The notes under the pieces are model-generated. The model worked only from the letters and a program-made list of their open reading frames with translations, did no database searches and was not told the origin of the DNA. Positions 16,153-24,591 of a DNA stretch of 64,000 nucleotides are shown in pieces; within the stretch, counting starts at the first letter, position 1; each line of letters starts with the position of its first letter. The stretch is from Nocardioides deserti (lineage in GTDB: Bacteria > Actinomycetota > Actinomycetes > Propionibacteriales > Nocardioidaceae), in contig NZ_JACMYC010000017.1 of assembly GCF_014266025.1 (NCBI RefSeq), positions 1 to 64,000 of the forward strand, read 5' to 3'. A program made the translations under genes and the position numbers.

Positions 16153-17553
16153 GTGACCGACGCAGACCTGCCGCCCCACGTCCTCGTGCTCTTCGGTGCC
16201 CGCGGCGACCTCGCCAAGCGCAAGCTCTACCCCGGGCTGTACAAGCTGGCGGCTGCCGGCCGGTTGCCGGCGGCGTACGCGGTCATCGGCAGCGGACGGA
16301 GCGCGCCGGAGTCGCAGGAGGAGTTCCAGGACCTGGTCCGCGACGCGGTGCGCGACGGCGTGGACGACGTCGACGACGGGGTGCTGGAGGAGCTCGTCGG
16401 GCGGGTGTCGTTCCAGACGTCGTCCGCCGACGACGGGTCCGACCTGGCCGAGGCCGTCCGGGATGCGGAGAGCGGGCTCGGCGACGACGTACGCCGCCTG
16501 GTCTACCTCTCGGTGCCGCCGTCGGCGATGCAGGGGATGATCGCGATGCTCGGCCGGGAGGGGATCGTCGAGCGGGCGCGGCTGGTGGTCGAGAAGCCGT
16601 TCGGCCTGGACCTGGAGTCCTCGCGCGAGCTGGACCGGACGCTGCAGGACGTCGTCGAGGAGGACGCGGTCTTCCGCATCGACCACTTCCTCGGCAAGGA
16701 GGCGGTGCAGGACATCATGGCCCTGCGGTTCGCCAACCGGCTGCTCGAGGCGGCCTGGTGCGCCCGCGACGTGGCCTCGGTGCAGATCGACGTGCCGGAG
16801 GATCTCGGGCTGGAGGGCCGCGGCGGGTTCTACGAGGGCACCGGCTGCCTGCGCGACATGATCTCCACCCACCTGTGCCAGCTGCTGGGCTTCGTGGCGA
16901 TGGACCGGCCGCACGACTTCAGCGCCGACGCGCTGCGGGACGCGAAGGCGGCGGTCTTCGCGGCGCTCGAGCCGTTCGACAAGGAGCGCACGGTCTTCGG
17001 GCAGTACGCCGGCTACCGCGACGAGGACGACGTCGACGACGACTCGCAGGTGGAGACCTTCGTGGCGCTCGAGGCGCGCATCGACAACGACCGGTGGCGC
17101 GGGGTGCCGTTCTACCTGCGCACCGGCAAGGCGCTCGCCGAGGGGCGCCGCACGATCACGCTGCGGTTCCGCGAGCCCGACGAGCCGCTCTTCGATCAGG
17201 TCGCCTGCCCGCACGAGATCGCGTTGGAGCTGACCGACGAGCCGCAGGTCAAGGTCGACGTCCGCGCGAAGCGACCGGGCGCGAAGATGGTCGTGCAGGC
17301 CGCGACGATGCGGTTGGACCTGGAGAAGGAGTTCCCCGACGCGGAGCCGCTGGAGGCCTACGAGCGGCTGCTGCTGGACGTGATGCGGGGCGACCAGATG
17401 CTCTTCACCCGCTCCGACGAGGTCGACCGGCTCTGGCAGGTCTGCCAGCCGCTGCTCGACGACCCGCCGGCCCTGCAGACCTACGACCAGGGCTCCTGGG
17501 GGCCGGACGCGGCCTCGGACCTCCCCGACGGCGGCTGGCGGCTCGGTGGCTGA
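16153..17553 (+). CDS. zwf: Glucose-6-phosphate dehydrogenase
   Basis: This predicts a 466-aa NADP-dependent G6PDH. The dinucleotide-binding motif is LFGARGDLAKRKLYPGL near residue 11 (GASGDLA in most members; here Arg replaces Ser). The substrate/catalytic motif RIDHFLGKEAVQD is near residue 176, and C-terminal family motifs follow. GTG 16153 was chosen by family length; GTG 16120 is an in-frame alternative. It is not in the tkt-tal-opcA cluster typical of the main zwf, but overlaps the GH15 gene by 8 nt, so it may be a second isozyme feeding on glucose released by that enzyme. Confidence 0.85.
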   Translation: MTDADLPPHVLVLFGARGDLAKRKLYPGLYKLAAAGRLPAAYAVIGSGRSAPESQEEFQDLVRDAVRDGVDDVDDGVLEELVGRVSFQTSSADDGSDLAEAVRDAESGLGDDVRRLVYLSVPPSAMQGMIAMLGREGIVERARLVVEKPFGLDLESSRELDRTLQDVVEEDAVFRIDHFLGKEAVQDIMALRFANRLLEAAWCARDVASVQIDVPEDLGLEGRGGFYEGTGCLRDMISTHLCQLLGFVAMDRPHDFSADALRDAKAAVFAALEPFDKERTVFGQYAGYRDEDDVDDDSQVETFVALEARIDNDRWRGVPFYLRTGKALAEGRRTITLRFREPDEPLFDQVACPHEIALELTDEPQVKVDVRAKRPGAKMVVQAATMRLDLEKEFPDAEPLEAYERLLLDVMRGDQMLFTRSDEVDRLWQVCQPLLDDPPALQTYDQGSWGPDAASDLPDGGWRLGG

Positions 17554-19396
17554 GGCGCCGGGGCGGGCGACGGGGCTGGCGCCGGGGGAGGCCCACCCGC
17601 CGTACCCGCCGATCGCCGACCACGGCCTCGTCGGCGACCTGCGCACCTGCGCCCTCGTCGACACCCGCGCCACGATCAACTGGCTGTGCGTGCCGCGGTT
17701 CGACTCCCCGAGCGTCTTCGGGAGCCTGCTCGACCCGGACGCCGGGTCGTGGCGGCTGGAGCCGGTGGGGGACACCACGACGACCCACCAGTTCTACCTG
17801 CCGGACACCAACATCCTGATCACCCGCTTCCACACCGAGGACGGCGTGGCCGAGGTGCACGACTTCATGCCCGTGCTGCGCCCCGACGACCCCGACCACC
17901 GCCAGCGCGTCGTACGCCGCGTGGCCGGCGTGCGGGGCACCACCCGGCTGCGGATGGTGCTCACGGCGCGGCCCGACTACGGCCGGGCGGGCGTGGAGGT
18001 CACCGAGGTCGAGGGTGGCCTGGTGCTGACCGGCGACGACGTGCGCCTGGGCCTGGCCGCGACGACCGACCTCGCCGTCGAGGACGGCACGGTGAGCGCG
18101 GAGGTCGACGTCAGCACCGGCGACCACGTGCTGTTCGTGCTGGAGGTGCTCGACGAGGACCGCGACGTCCACCCGGGGGACGAGCTCGACACCGACGAGC
18201 TGTTCGAGCGCACGTCGGCGTTCTGGCGCGGATGGCTCTCGCAGTCGACGTACGTGGGGCGCTGGCGGGAGATGGTCAACCGCTCCGCGCTCACCCTCAA
18301 GCTGCTGAGCCACGAGCCGTCCGGGGCGATCATCGCGGCGCCGACGACCAGCCTCCCGGAGGAGATCGGCGGCGCCCGCAACTGGGACTACCGCTACGTG
18401 TGGATCCGCGACGCGGCGTTCAGCCTGTACGCCCTGCTGAAGCTGGGGTTCACCGAGGAGGCGGCGCGGTTCATGGCCTGGCTCTCGGAGCGGATGGGGG
18501 AGGACGCCGACGTCGACGACGAGCTGGGGCCGCTGCGGGTGGCCTACGACATCGACGGCAACATCCCCGACGAGCACGAGCTCGACCACCTGCGCGGCTA
18601 CCGCGACTCCGCGCCGGTCCGGGTGGGCAACGCCGCGACCGGGCAGCTGCAGCTTGACATCTACGGCGAGCTGTTCGACTCGGTCTACCTGTTCAACAAG
18701 TACGGCCCCGGTATCAGCCACGACGCCTGGGCGGACCTGACCCGGCTGCTGTCGTGGGTGATGGACAACTGGGACCGCGAGGACGCCGGGATGTGGGAGG
18801 TCCGCGGCGACACGCAGAAGCACACCGTCTCCCGGCTGATGTGCTGGGTCGCGGTCGAGCGGATGATGCGCACCGCCCGCCAGCGAGGTCTGCCCGGCGA
18901 GCTGGCGCGGTGGGCGGAGGTCCGCGACGAGATCTACCGCCGGATCATGGACGACAGCTGGGACGAGGAGCTGGGCTCGTTCGTCGCCCACGAGGGCGGC
19001 ACGACGGTCGACGCCAGCGTGCTGCTGATGCCGATGGTCAAGCTGGTGGCGCCCAACGACCCGCGGTTCCTGTCCTCGCTCGCGGTGGTCGAGGAGCGGC
19101 TGGTCTCCGACACGCTCGTCTTCCGCTACGAGCCGGAGCGGACCGACGACGGGGTCGACGGGCGCGAGGGGACGTTCTCGATGTGCTCGTTCTGGTACGT
19201 CGAGGCGCTCACCCGCGCCGGTCGGCTCGACGACGCCCGGCTGGCGCTGGAGAAGATGTTCACCTACGCCAACCACCTCGGCCTCTACGGCGAGCAGGTC
19301 GGCCTCACCGGCGAGCAGCTCGGCAACTTCCCCCAGGGCTTCACCCACCTGTCGCTGATCAGCGCCGCCACCAACCTCGACGAGGCGCTCGGCTGA
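17546..19396 (+). CDS. Glycoside hydrolase family 15 protein (trehalase/glucoamylase type)
   Basis: This predicts a 616-aa cytoplasmic enzyme without a signal peptide. The N-terminal beta-sandwich begins PIADHGLVGDLRTCALVD. The (alpha/alpha)6 catalytic domain shows the family motif NWDYRYVWIRDAAFSLYAL near residue 279, with C-terminal FSMCSFWYVEAL and GNFPQGFTHLSL. Mycobacterial relatives hydrolyse trehalose, others oligosaccharides; the substrate here is not certain. The GTG start lies inside the zwf 3' end, implying translational coupling and a shared role in glucose supply. Confidence 0.88.
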   Translation: MAEAPGRATGLAPGEAHPPYPPIADHGLVGDLRTCALVDTRATINWLCVPRFDSPSVFGSLLDPDAGSWRLEPVGDTTTTHQFYLPDTNILITRFHTEDGVAEVHDFMPVLRPDDPDHRQRVVRRVAGVRGTTRLRMVLTARPDYGRAGVEVTEVEGGLVLTGDDVRLGLAATTDLAVEDGTVSAEVDVSTGDHVLFVLEVLDEDRDVHPGDELDTDELFERTSAFWRGWLSQSTYVGRWREMVNRSALTLKLLSHEPSGAIIAAPTTSLPEEIGGARNWDYRYVWIRDAAFSLYALLKLGFTEEAARFMAWLSERMGEDADVDDELGPLRVAYDIDGNIPDEHELDHLRGYRDSAPVRVGNAATGQLQLDIYGELFDSVYLFNKYGPGISHDAWADLTRLLSWVMDNWDREDAGMWEVRGDTQKHTVSRLMCWVAVERMMRTARQRGLPGELARWAEVRDEIYRRIMDDSWDEELGSFVAHEGGTTVDASVLLMPMVKLVAPNDPRFLSSLAVVEERLVSDTLVFRYEPERTDDGVDGREGTFSMCSFWYVEALTRAGRLDDARLALEKMFTYANHLGLYGEQVGLTGEQLGNFPQGFTHLSLISAATNLDEALG

Positions 19397-19436
19397 CACC
19401 ACCGCGCTCAGGTGAGGGTCGGTCGGGGGAGCCCCG

Positions 19437-19442
19437 TACGGT
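19437..19442 (+). promoter_or_regulatory. -10 box TACGGT of GNAT gene
   Basis: TACGGT lies 7 nt ahead of ATG 19450, fitting leaderless transcription. Confidence 0.4.
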
Positions 19443-19449
19443 GGCAGGC

Positions 19450-19740
19450 ATGACTGACGAGACGCCGCAGGTGAGGAACGACGAGGGCGAGGGGCGCTGG
19501 GTCGCTGAGCTCGACGGGCAGGTCGCGGGGTACGCCGAGTACACCCGGGACGGCGGGACGGTCACCTTCACGCACACGGTCGTCGACGAGGCCTTCGAGG
19601 GGCGCGGGGTCGGCTCCGCGCTCGCGCGCACGGCCCTCGACGACGTACGCGGCGAGGACGGGGCGAAGGTCGTCGCGCAGTGCTCGTTCATCGCCGGGTG
19701 GATCGACAAGCACCCCGACTACCAGGACCTGCTGGCCTGA
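19450..19740 (+). CDS. Small GNAT-like N-acetyltransferase (YjdJ type)
   Basis: This predicts a 96-aa protein of the short Gcn5-related family. The acetyl-CoA binding loop is GRGVGSALARTALDDVR near residue 56, followed by CSFIAGWIDKHPDYQDLL, the characteristic ending of this small group. The first 15 residues are charged and probably disordered. Substrates of these minimal acetyltransferases are unknown. It has its own -10 box and stands alone between GH15 and the parA block; a hairpin 17 nt after the stop could terminate it. Confidence 0.85.
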   Translation: MTDETPQVRNDEGEGRWVAELDGQVAGYAEYTRDGGTVTFTHTVVDEAFEGRGVGSALARTALDDVRGEDGAKVVAQCSFIAGWIDKHPDYQDLLA

Positions 19741-19743
19741 TCG

Positions 19744-19817
19744 TTCTCCACAGGCGGGTGCACAGGTCTGGTCGGACCTGTGCACCGGAGCGGGGCCGAG
19801 TGCACACGTTGTGCACA
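19744..19817 (+). repeat. GTGCACA inverted-repeat cluster upstream of parA
   Basis: There are two inverted repeats with the same core. The first pairs 19757-19768 with 19775-19786 (12 bp, arm GGTGCACAGGTC). The second pairs 19800-19806 with 19810-19816 (7 bp, arm GTGCACA). TTCTCCACA at 19744 and TTGTGCACA at 19809 each differ by one base from the DnaA box TTGTCCACA. The first repeat may also act as terminator for the GNAT gene. Confidence 0.55.
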
Positions 19818-19877
19818 GATCGGCCCGCGACCCTGGGGGTTTCCGCCGTCGTGTTGTTGGGGGTCGGAACCCGGTCC

Positions 19878-19883
19878 TAGGGT
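19878..19883 (+). promoter_or_regulatory. Possible -10 box of parA
   Basis: TAGGGT at about 80 nt ahead of the preferred parA start gives a plausible transcript start near 19890. No clear -35 is seen. Confidence 0.35.
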
Positions 19884-19960
19884 GCGCGGGACGGTCACAA
19901 GTCGTGATGTCGACAAACGTCCCCGCCCGCGCGGCGTGGGTCGGGAACGAGGAGCAGCTG

Positions 19961-20983
19961 ATGAGCGATGGTGGGTTCCACGCCGGGTCGGGAGCACCCG
20001 AGATGCCGCCCCTGGTCCGCACGCCCACCCCGCCGACGCGACCGGTGACCCCACTGGAGGACGATGCCCGCGTGACCGAGCCGCTCCCGTTCGAACGCCC
20101 CGTCCAGGCCGCCACGAAGGCGGGCCGGCCGACGGACGGCCCCGCGCTGGGCCCCACGGGCCGACCGATGCCGGTCATCCCCGACCCCAAACCAGTCGCG
20201 GAGCACGGCCACGCCCGCGTGGTGTCGATGTGCAACCAGAAGGGCGGCGTCGGCAAGACCACGACGACGATCAACCTCGGCGCGTCGCTGGTCGAGCAGG
20301 GCCGGCGTGTGCTGCTCGTCGACTTCGACCCCCAGGGCTCGCTCTCGGTCGGCCTCGGGCTCAACCCGCACGAGATGGACCTGACGGTCTACAACCTGCT
20401 GATGGAGCGCGACGTCACCCTGCACGACGTCGTCGTCCCCTCCGGCGTGCCGGGCATGGACCTGCTGCCCTCCAACATCGACCTGTCGGCCGCCGAGGTG
20501 CAGCTGGTTCACGAGGTGGCGCGCGAGCAGACGCTGCAGCGCGTCCTGGCGCCGGCGCTGGCGGAGTACGACGTCGTGCTCATCGACTGCCAGCCCTCGC
20601 TGGGCCTGCTGACCGTCAACGCGCTGACCGCGAGCCACGGCGTGATCATCCCGCTGGAGTGCGAGTACTTCGCGCTGCGCGGCGTCGCGCTGCTGAAGAC
20701 GACGATCGACAAGGTCCGCGAGCGGCTCAACCCCGGCCTGGAGATCGACGGCGTGCTCGGCACGATGTTCGACGGCCGCACCCTGCACTCCCGCGAGGTG
20801 ATGGAGCGCCTGGTGCAGGCGTGGGGCGACACCGTCTTCCACACCGTCATCCGCCGGACCGTGAAGTTCTCCGACTCGACCGTCGCCGGCGAGCCGATCA
20901 CGTCGTACGCCTCTGGCTCGGCCGGCGCCGACTCCTACCGCCAGCTCGCCAAGGAGGTGCTCGCCCGGTGGCCCGACGCGTGA
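19961..20983 (+). CDS. ParA/MinD-family ATPase (ScpAB-associated)
   Basis: This predicts a 340-aa Walker-type ATPase. After a Pro-rich N-terminal extension of ~80 residues comes the deviant Walker A CNQKGGVGKTTTTINLG, then LLVDFDPQGSLSVGLGL, and LIDCQPSLGLLTVNAL (switch II region). It is the counterpart of mycobacterial Rv1708 next to scpA/scpB and not the oriC-linked parA. ATG 19961 has GGAG 6 nt upstream; ATG 19907 is an alternative. Its stop overlaps the next gene. A role in chromosome organisation with ScpAB is inferred from conserved linkage. Confidence 0.88.
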   Translation: MSDGGFHAGSGAPEMPPLVRTPTPPTRPVTPLEDDARVTEPLPFERPVQAATKAGRPTDGPALGPTGRPMPVIPDPKPVAEHGHARVVSMCNQKGGVGKTTTTINLGASLVEQGRRVLLVDFDPQGSLSVGLGLNPHEMDLTVYNLLMERDVTLHDVVVPSGVPGMDLLPSNIDLSAAEVQLVHEVAREQTLQRVLAPALAEYDVVLIDCQPSLGLLTVNALTASHGVIIPLECEYFALRGVALLKTTIDKVRERLNPGLEIDGVLGTMFDGRTLHSREVMERLVQAWGDTVFHTVIRRTVKFSDSTVAGEPITSYASGSAGADSYRQLAKEVLARWPDA

Positions 20984-21351
20984 GCCTGCCCTCGGCCGAC
21001 GACCTGTTCCGCCCCACCGTCGTCCCCGACGACGAGCAGGCCCCGAAGCCGCAGAAGGCCGTGCGGGCCGTGCCCGACCAGGCGGATCCGGCCGAGGACC
21101 GGGCGCCGGAGCCGCCGGAGGCCGGGCGCAAGAAGCCGAGCGGCCGGGTGCGCCACGACGAGAAGATGACGGTCTACGTCACCTCCGAGGAGCTCCTCGA
21201 GATCGAGCACGCCCGCCTCGCGCTGCGCCGCGGGCAGGGCCTCGCCGTGGACCGCGGCCGGCTGGTCCGCGAGGCGGTCGCGCTGGTGCTCGCCGACTAC
21301 GAGGCCCACGGCGACGACAGCGCGCTGGTCCGGCGGCTGACCGAGGGATGA
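20968..21351 (+). CDS. Possible ribbon-helix-helix partner of ParA
   Basis: This predicts a 127-aa protein I recognise only by context. Residues 1-65 are Pro/Ala/Glu-rich and probably disordered. The C terminus has a strand-like EKMTVYVTSEEL followed by two predicted helices (LEIEHARLALRRG and GRLVREAVALVLADYEAHG), resembling a ribbon-helix-helix DNA-binding fold. GTG 20968 is preceded by AAGGAGG at 20951-20957; GTG 20980 is an alternative. It overlaps parA and lies 8 nt before scpA, so it may supply DNA binding for the ParA protein. Fold and role are inference. Confidence 0.6.
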   Translation: MARRVSLPSADDLFRPTVVPDDEQAPKPQKAVRAVPDQADPAEDRAPEPPEAGRKKPSGRVRHDEKMTVYVTSEELLEIEHARLALRRGQGLAVDRGRLVREAVALVLADYEAHGDDSALVRRLTEG

Positions 21352-21358
21352 CCCCGGC

Positions 21359-22222
21359 ATGACGGCCGTCGAGCAGGAGGAGACCGGCCCGGGGCCCGCG
21401 GCCGGCTTCGAGCTGCACCTGGACAACTTCGACGGCCCGTTCGACCTGCTGCTGAGCCTCATCGCCAAGCACAAGCTCGACGTCACCGAGGTGGCGCTGT
21501 CGCGGGTCACCGACGAGTTCATCGCCCACGTCAAGGCCGGCGGGAGTGTCTGGGACCTCGAGCAGACGACGTCGTTCCTGCTCGTCGCCTCGACCCTGCT
21601 CGACCTCAAGGCAGCCCGGCTGCTGCCGCAGGGCGACGTCGAGGACGAGGAGGATCTCGCGCTGCTGGAGGCGCGCGACCTGCTCTTCGCCCGGCTGCTG
21701 CAGTACAAGGCGTTCAAGCAGGTCGCCGCGGTCCTCGAGACCCGGCTGGCAGGGGAGGCGCTGCGGCACCCGCGCGCCGTCGGGCTGGAGGAGCGGTACG
21801 CCACGCTGCTGCCGGAAGTGCTCATCGGCATCGGCCTGGAGCAGTTCGCAGCGCTGGCGGCGCGGGCGCTGGCTCCCAAGCCGGGCCCGCCGGAGGTCAG
21901 CCTGCAGCACATCCACGCGCCGCGGGTCAGCGTCCGCGAGCAGGCGGCCCTGGTGGTCGACCGGCTGCGGCGTAGCGGCACGATGACGTTCCGCACGCTC
22001 TGCGGCGACAGCCCCGACACGCTCACCACGGTGGCGCGGTTCCTGTCGCTGCTCGAGCTCTTCCGCGAGGGCGCCGTCGCCTTCGACCAGGTGACACCGC
22101 TGGGGGAGCTGACGGTGCGGTGGACCGGCGAGGACGACGCGGACGTCGACGAGCTGGTCCGCGACGAGTTCGAGGGCGCGCCGCCCGACGCGGCCGCTCC
22201 CCAGGGAGGCAGCGATGGCTGA
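21359..22222 (+). CDS. scpA: Segregation and condensation protein A
   Basis: This predicts a 287-aa kleisin subunit of the SMC-ScpAB condensin complex. The N-terminal SMC-binding segment is LHLDNFDGPFDLLLSLIAKHKLD (about residues 18-40, quoted in part), followed by TSFLLVASTLLDLKAARLLP, both highly typical. The C-terminal winged-helix region contacts the SMC head. Start ATG 21359 is 8 nt after the RHH-like gene, and the end overlaps scpB by 8 nt. The C-terminal tail is acidic. Confidence 0.95.
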   Translation: MTAVEQEETGPGPAAGFELHLDNFDGPFDLLLSLIAKHKLDVTEVALSRVTDEFIAHVKAGGSVWDLEQTTSFLLVASTLLDLKAARLLPQGDVEDEEDLALLEARDLLFARLLQYKAFKQVAAVLETRLAGEALRHPRAVGLEERYATLLPEVLIGIGLEQFAALAARALAPKPGPPEVSLQHIHAPRVSVREQAALVVDRLRRSGTMTFRTLCGDSPDTLTTVARFLSLLELFREGAVAFDQVTPLGELTVRWTGEDDADVDELVRDEFEGAPPDAAAPQGGSDG

Positions 22223-22961
22223 GACCAGCACCGAGCAGGCCCAGCAGCAGGGCGAGCAGGCGACCCAGCAGGCAGACCAGCTCGAGGTGCCGCTGACCGC
22301 GCTGCGTCCCTCGCTGGAGGCGGTGCTCATGGTCGCCGACCAGCCGCTGGACGCACCGACGTTGGCCACCGCGGTCGGCCGGCCGGTCGACGAGGTGACG
22401 GCGGCGCTGGCGGCGCTGGCGGGGGAGTACGACGACCAGGACCGCGGCTTCGAGCTGCGCAACGTCGCCGGCGGCTGGCGGTTCTACACCCGCGAGGCCT
22501 ACGCCCCGGTGGTCGAGCGGTTCGTGCTCGAGGGCCAGCAGGCCCGGCTGACCCAGGCCGCGCTCGAGACGCTGGCGGTCGTTGCCTACAAGCAGCCGGT
22601 CTCCCGCGCGCGGGTCTCCGCGATCCGCGGGGTCAACGTCGACGGCGTCATGCGCACGCTGCTCAGCCGCGGCCTGGTCGAGGAGGCCGGCCAGGACGCA
22701 GAGACCGGCGCGAACCTCTACCGCACCACCGGGTACTTCCTCGAGCGGATCGGCGTCACCTCGCTCGACGACCTGCCCGAGCTGGCGCCCTACCTGCCCG
22801 ACATGGACGACCTGGAGGACGAGCTGTCCGCGATGAGCACCCCCACCCCTGAGCCGGTCCCGGCTCCCGACCCGCTCGGCGAGCCCGAGCCGGAGCTGCC
22901 CCAGCCGGCGCTCGGCACCGGACCGGGCACCGAGCCCGACGGCGGGACGGAGCCCGCATGA
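22215..22961 (+). CDS. scpB: Segregation and condensation protein B
   Basis: This predicts a 248-aa protein with tandem winged-helix domains: LRPSLEAVLMVADQPLDAP at about 28-46, then LTQAALETLAVVAYKQPVSR and IRGVNVDGVMRTLLSRGLVEE. It dimerises and binds ScpA within condensin. A Gln-rich N-terminal tail (AQQQGEQATQQADQ) and a Pro/Glu-rich C-terminal tail are additions of low complexity. It overlaps both scpA and rluB, forming a tight operon. Confidence 0.95.
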   Translation: MAETSTEQAQQQGEQATQQADQLEVPLTALRPSLEAVLMVADQPLDAPTLATAVGRPVDEVTAALAALAGEYDDQDRGFELRNVAGGWRFYTREAYAPVVERFVLEGQQARLTQAALETLAVVAYKQPVSRARVSAIRGVNVDGVMRTLLSRGLVEEAGQDAETGANLYRTTGYFLERIGVTSLDDLPELAPYLPDMDDLEDELSAMSTPTPEPVPAPDPLGEPEPELPQPALGTGPGTEPDGGTEPA

Positions 22962-23728
22962 GCGCCGGCACGAGCGGCGGCCGCGATATCCAGACCGACG
23001 AGGACGGGCTGATCCGGCTGCAGAAGCTGCTGGCCCAGTCCGGCGTGGCCTCGCGCCGCCGCTGCGAGGAGCTGATGCTCGAGGGGTCCGTCGAGGTCGA
23101 CGGCGAGGTCGTCACCCGGCTCGGCACGAAGGTCGACCCGCGCACCGCGGTGATCCGGGTCGAGGGCCGGCGGCTGCCGCCGGTCTCCGCCCACGTCTAC
23201 CTGGCGCTGAACAAGCCGCGCGGCGTCGTCTCCACGATGTCGGACCCCGAGGGCCGCAAGACGCTGCAGGACCTCGTCGAGGACCGCCCCGAGCGGCTCT
23301 TCCACGTGGGCCGGCTCGACACCGACACCTCCGGCCTGATCCTGCTCACCAACGACGGCGACTTCGCGCAGCGCATGGCGCACCCGTCGTACGAGGTGGA
23401 CAAGACCTACGTCGCCGAGGTCGAGGGCGAGGTCTTCCGCCGCACGATCAAGGCGCTGCTGGAGGGGGTCACCCTCGAGGACGGTCCGGTGACGGTGAAG
23501 AAGGCCAAGGTCGTGGAGTCGTTCCGCGAGAAGTCGATCGTCGAGCTGGTCATCCACGAGGGCCGCAACCGCATCGTCCGCCGCCTGCTCGACTCCGTCG
23601 GCCACCCCGTGCGGAGGCTCACCCGCACCGCGATCGGGCCGGTGCAGCTGGCCGGCATCCCGTCGGGCGGCATGCGCGAGCTCACCATCGACGAGCTCGG
23701 CGCGCTTCTGGACTCCGCCTCGCTCTGA
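22958..23728 (+). CDS. rluB: 23S rRNA pseudouridine synthase RluB
   Basis: This predicts a 256-aa enzyme with an N-terminal S4 domain (RLQKLLAQSGVASRRRCEEL, residues about 24-70) and a RsuA/RluB-type catalytic domain. The catalytic Asp is in HVGRLDTDTSGLILLTNDG near residue 112, and LNKPRGVVSTMSDPEGR precedes it. It probably modifies a uridine in 23S rRNA helix 80/89 as in other bacteria. It overlaps scpB by ATGA, the conserved actinobacterial order. Confidence 0.94.
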   Translation: MSAGTSGGRDIQTDEDGLIRLQKLLAQSGVASRRRCEELMLEGSVEVDGEVVTRLGTKVDPRTAVIRVEGRRLPPVSAHVYLALNKPRGVVSTMSDPEGRKTLQDLVEDRPERLFHVGRLDTDTSGLILLTNDGDFAQRMAHPSYEVDKTYVAEVEGEVFRRTIKALLEGVTLEDGPVTVKKAKVVESFREKSIVELVIHEGRNRIVRRLLDSVGHPVRRLTRTAIGPVQLAGIPSGGMRELTIDELGALLDSASL

Positions 23729-23764
23729 CCCGGGACACACGGGACACACACGGGCACCTCGGCC

Positions 23765-23770
23765 TACGGT
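23765..23770 (+). promoter_or_regulatory. -10 box TACGGT of AraC-family gene
   Basis: TACGGT lies 7 nt before GTG 23778. This favours GTG 23778 over the in-frame GTG 23769, which would overlap the box. Confidence 0.45.
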
Positions 23771-23777
23771 GGTCGGC

Positions 23778-24587
23778 GTGCCGGTCCCGCCCGCGCTGGA
23801 GCCGTACGTCGCCTCCCTGGTGTCGTACGACGTGACCCTGCCCGGTCCGGGGACCCACCGCGGCCTGCCGTCGACCGCGCTGACCTTCGTCCTCCCGGTC
23901 GACGAGCCGCTGGACGTGGCGTGGGCGGGTGACCCGGGCAGCCGCACCGTCGCGTGGTCGAGCGTGTCGGGGCTGCACACCGCCCCCGCGGTCATCCGGC
24001 ACACCGGCACGCAGCGCGGTGTCCAGGTGGCGCTCACCCCGCTCGGCGCCCGCGCCCTCCTGGGGCTCCCGGCCGCCGACCTCGCGGGCCGGCTGCTGAC
24101 GCTCGACGACCTCGGGCGGCTCGCGCCGACGCTCCGGCACCTGCCCGAACGGCTCGCGGGGACGCCCGCCGGGGACCGGGAGGCCCTCGTCGCCACCGTC
24201 CTCACCGCCCTCACGGATCGCCTCCGGCGCGGTGACCCCGTCGAGTTGCGGCCGGAGCTCGGCCGGGCGCTGGCGCTGCTGACCCGGGGCGTCCCGGTCG
24301 CGGCGACCGCGGACGACGTCGGGTACTCACGCCGCCACCTCGGCACCCTGGTCCGTGCGGAGACCGGGCTGAGCCCCAAGAAGCTGCACCGGCTGGGCCG
24401 CTTCGAGCGGTCACGCTCGCTGCTGGGGCGGCGCCCGCTGGCGGAGGTGGCGGTCCGGTGCGGCTACGCCGACCAGGCCCACCTCGCCCGCGAGTGGCGG
24501 GACCTGGCCGGCTGCCCGCCGAGCACCTGGATCGCCGAGGAGCTCCCGTTCGTCCAAGACCTGCCCGCGGCGCAGGAGGGATCGTGA
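23778..24587 (+). CDS. AraC-family transcriptional regulator
   Basis: This predicts a 269-aa regulator with an N-terminal ligand-binding-like domain of unknown ligand and a C-terminal pair of helix-turn-helix motifs: TADDVGYSRRHLGTLVRAETG and the final LAEVAVRCGYADQAHLAREW followed by GCPPSTWIAEELPFVQ. This C-terminal ending is common in regulators paired with a small VOC-fold protein, as here. It probably controls the VOC gene 4 nt downstream. The inducer cannot be inferred. Confidence 0.85.
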   Translation: MPVPPALEPYVASLVSYDVTLPGPGTHRGLPSTALTFVLPVDEPLDVAWAGDPGSRTVAWSSVSGLHTAPAVIRHTGTQRGVQVALTPLGARALLGLPAADLAGRLLTLDDLGRLAPTLRHLPERLAGTPAGDREALVATVLTALTDRLRRGDPVELRPELGRALALLTRGVPVAATADDVGYSRRHLGTLVRAETGLSPKKLHRLGRFERSRSLLGRRPLAEVAVRCGYADQAHLAREWRDLAGCPPSTWIAEELPFVQDLPAAQEGS

Positions 24588-24591
24588 GGGC

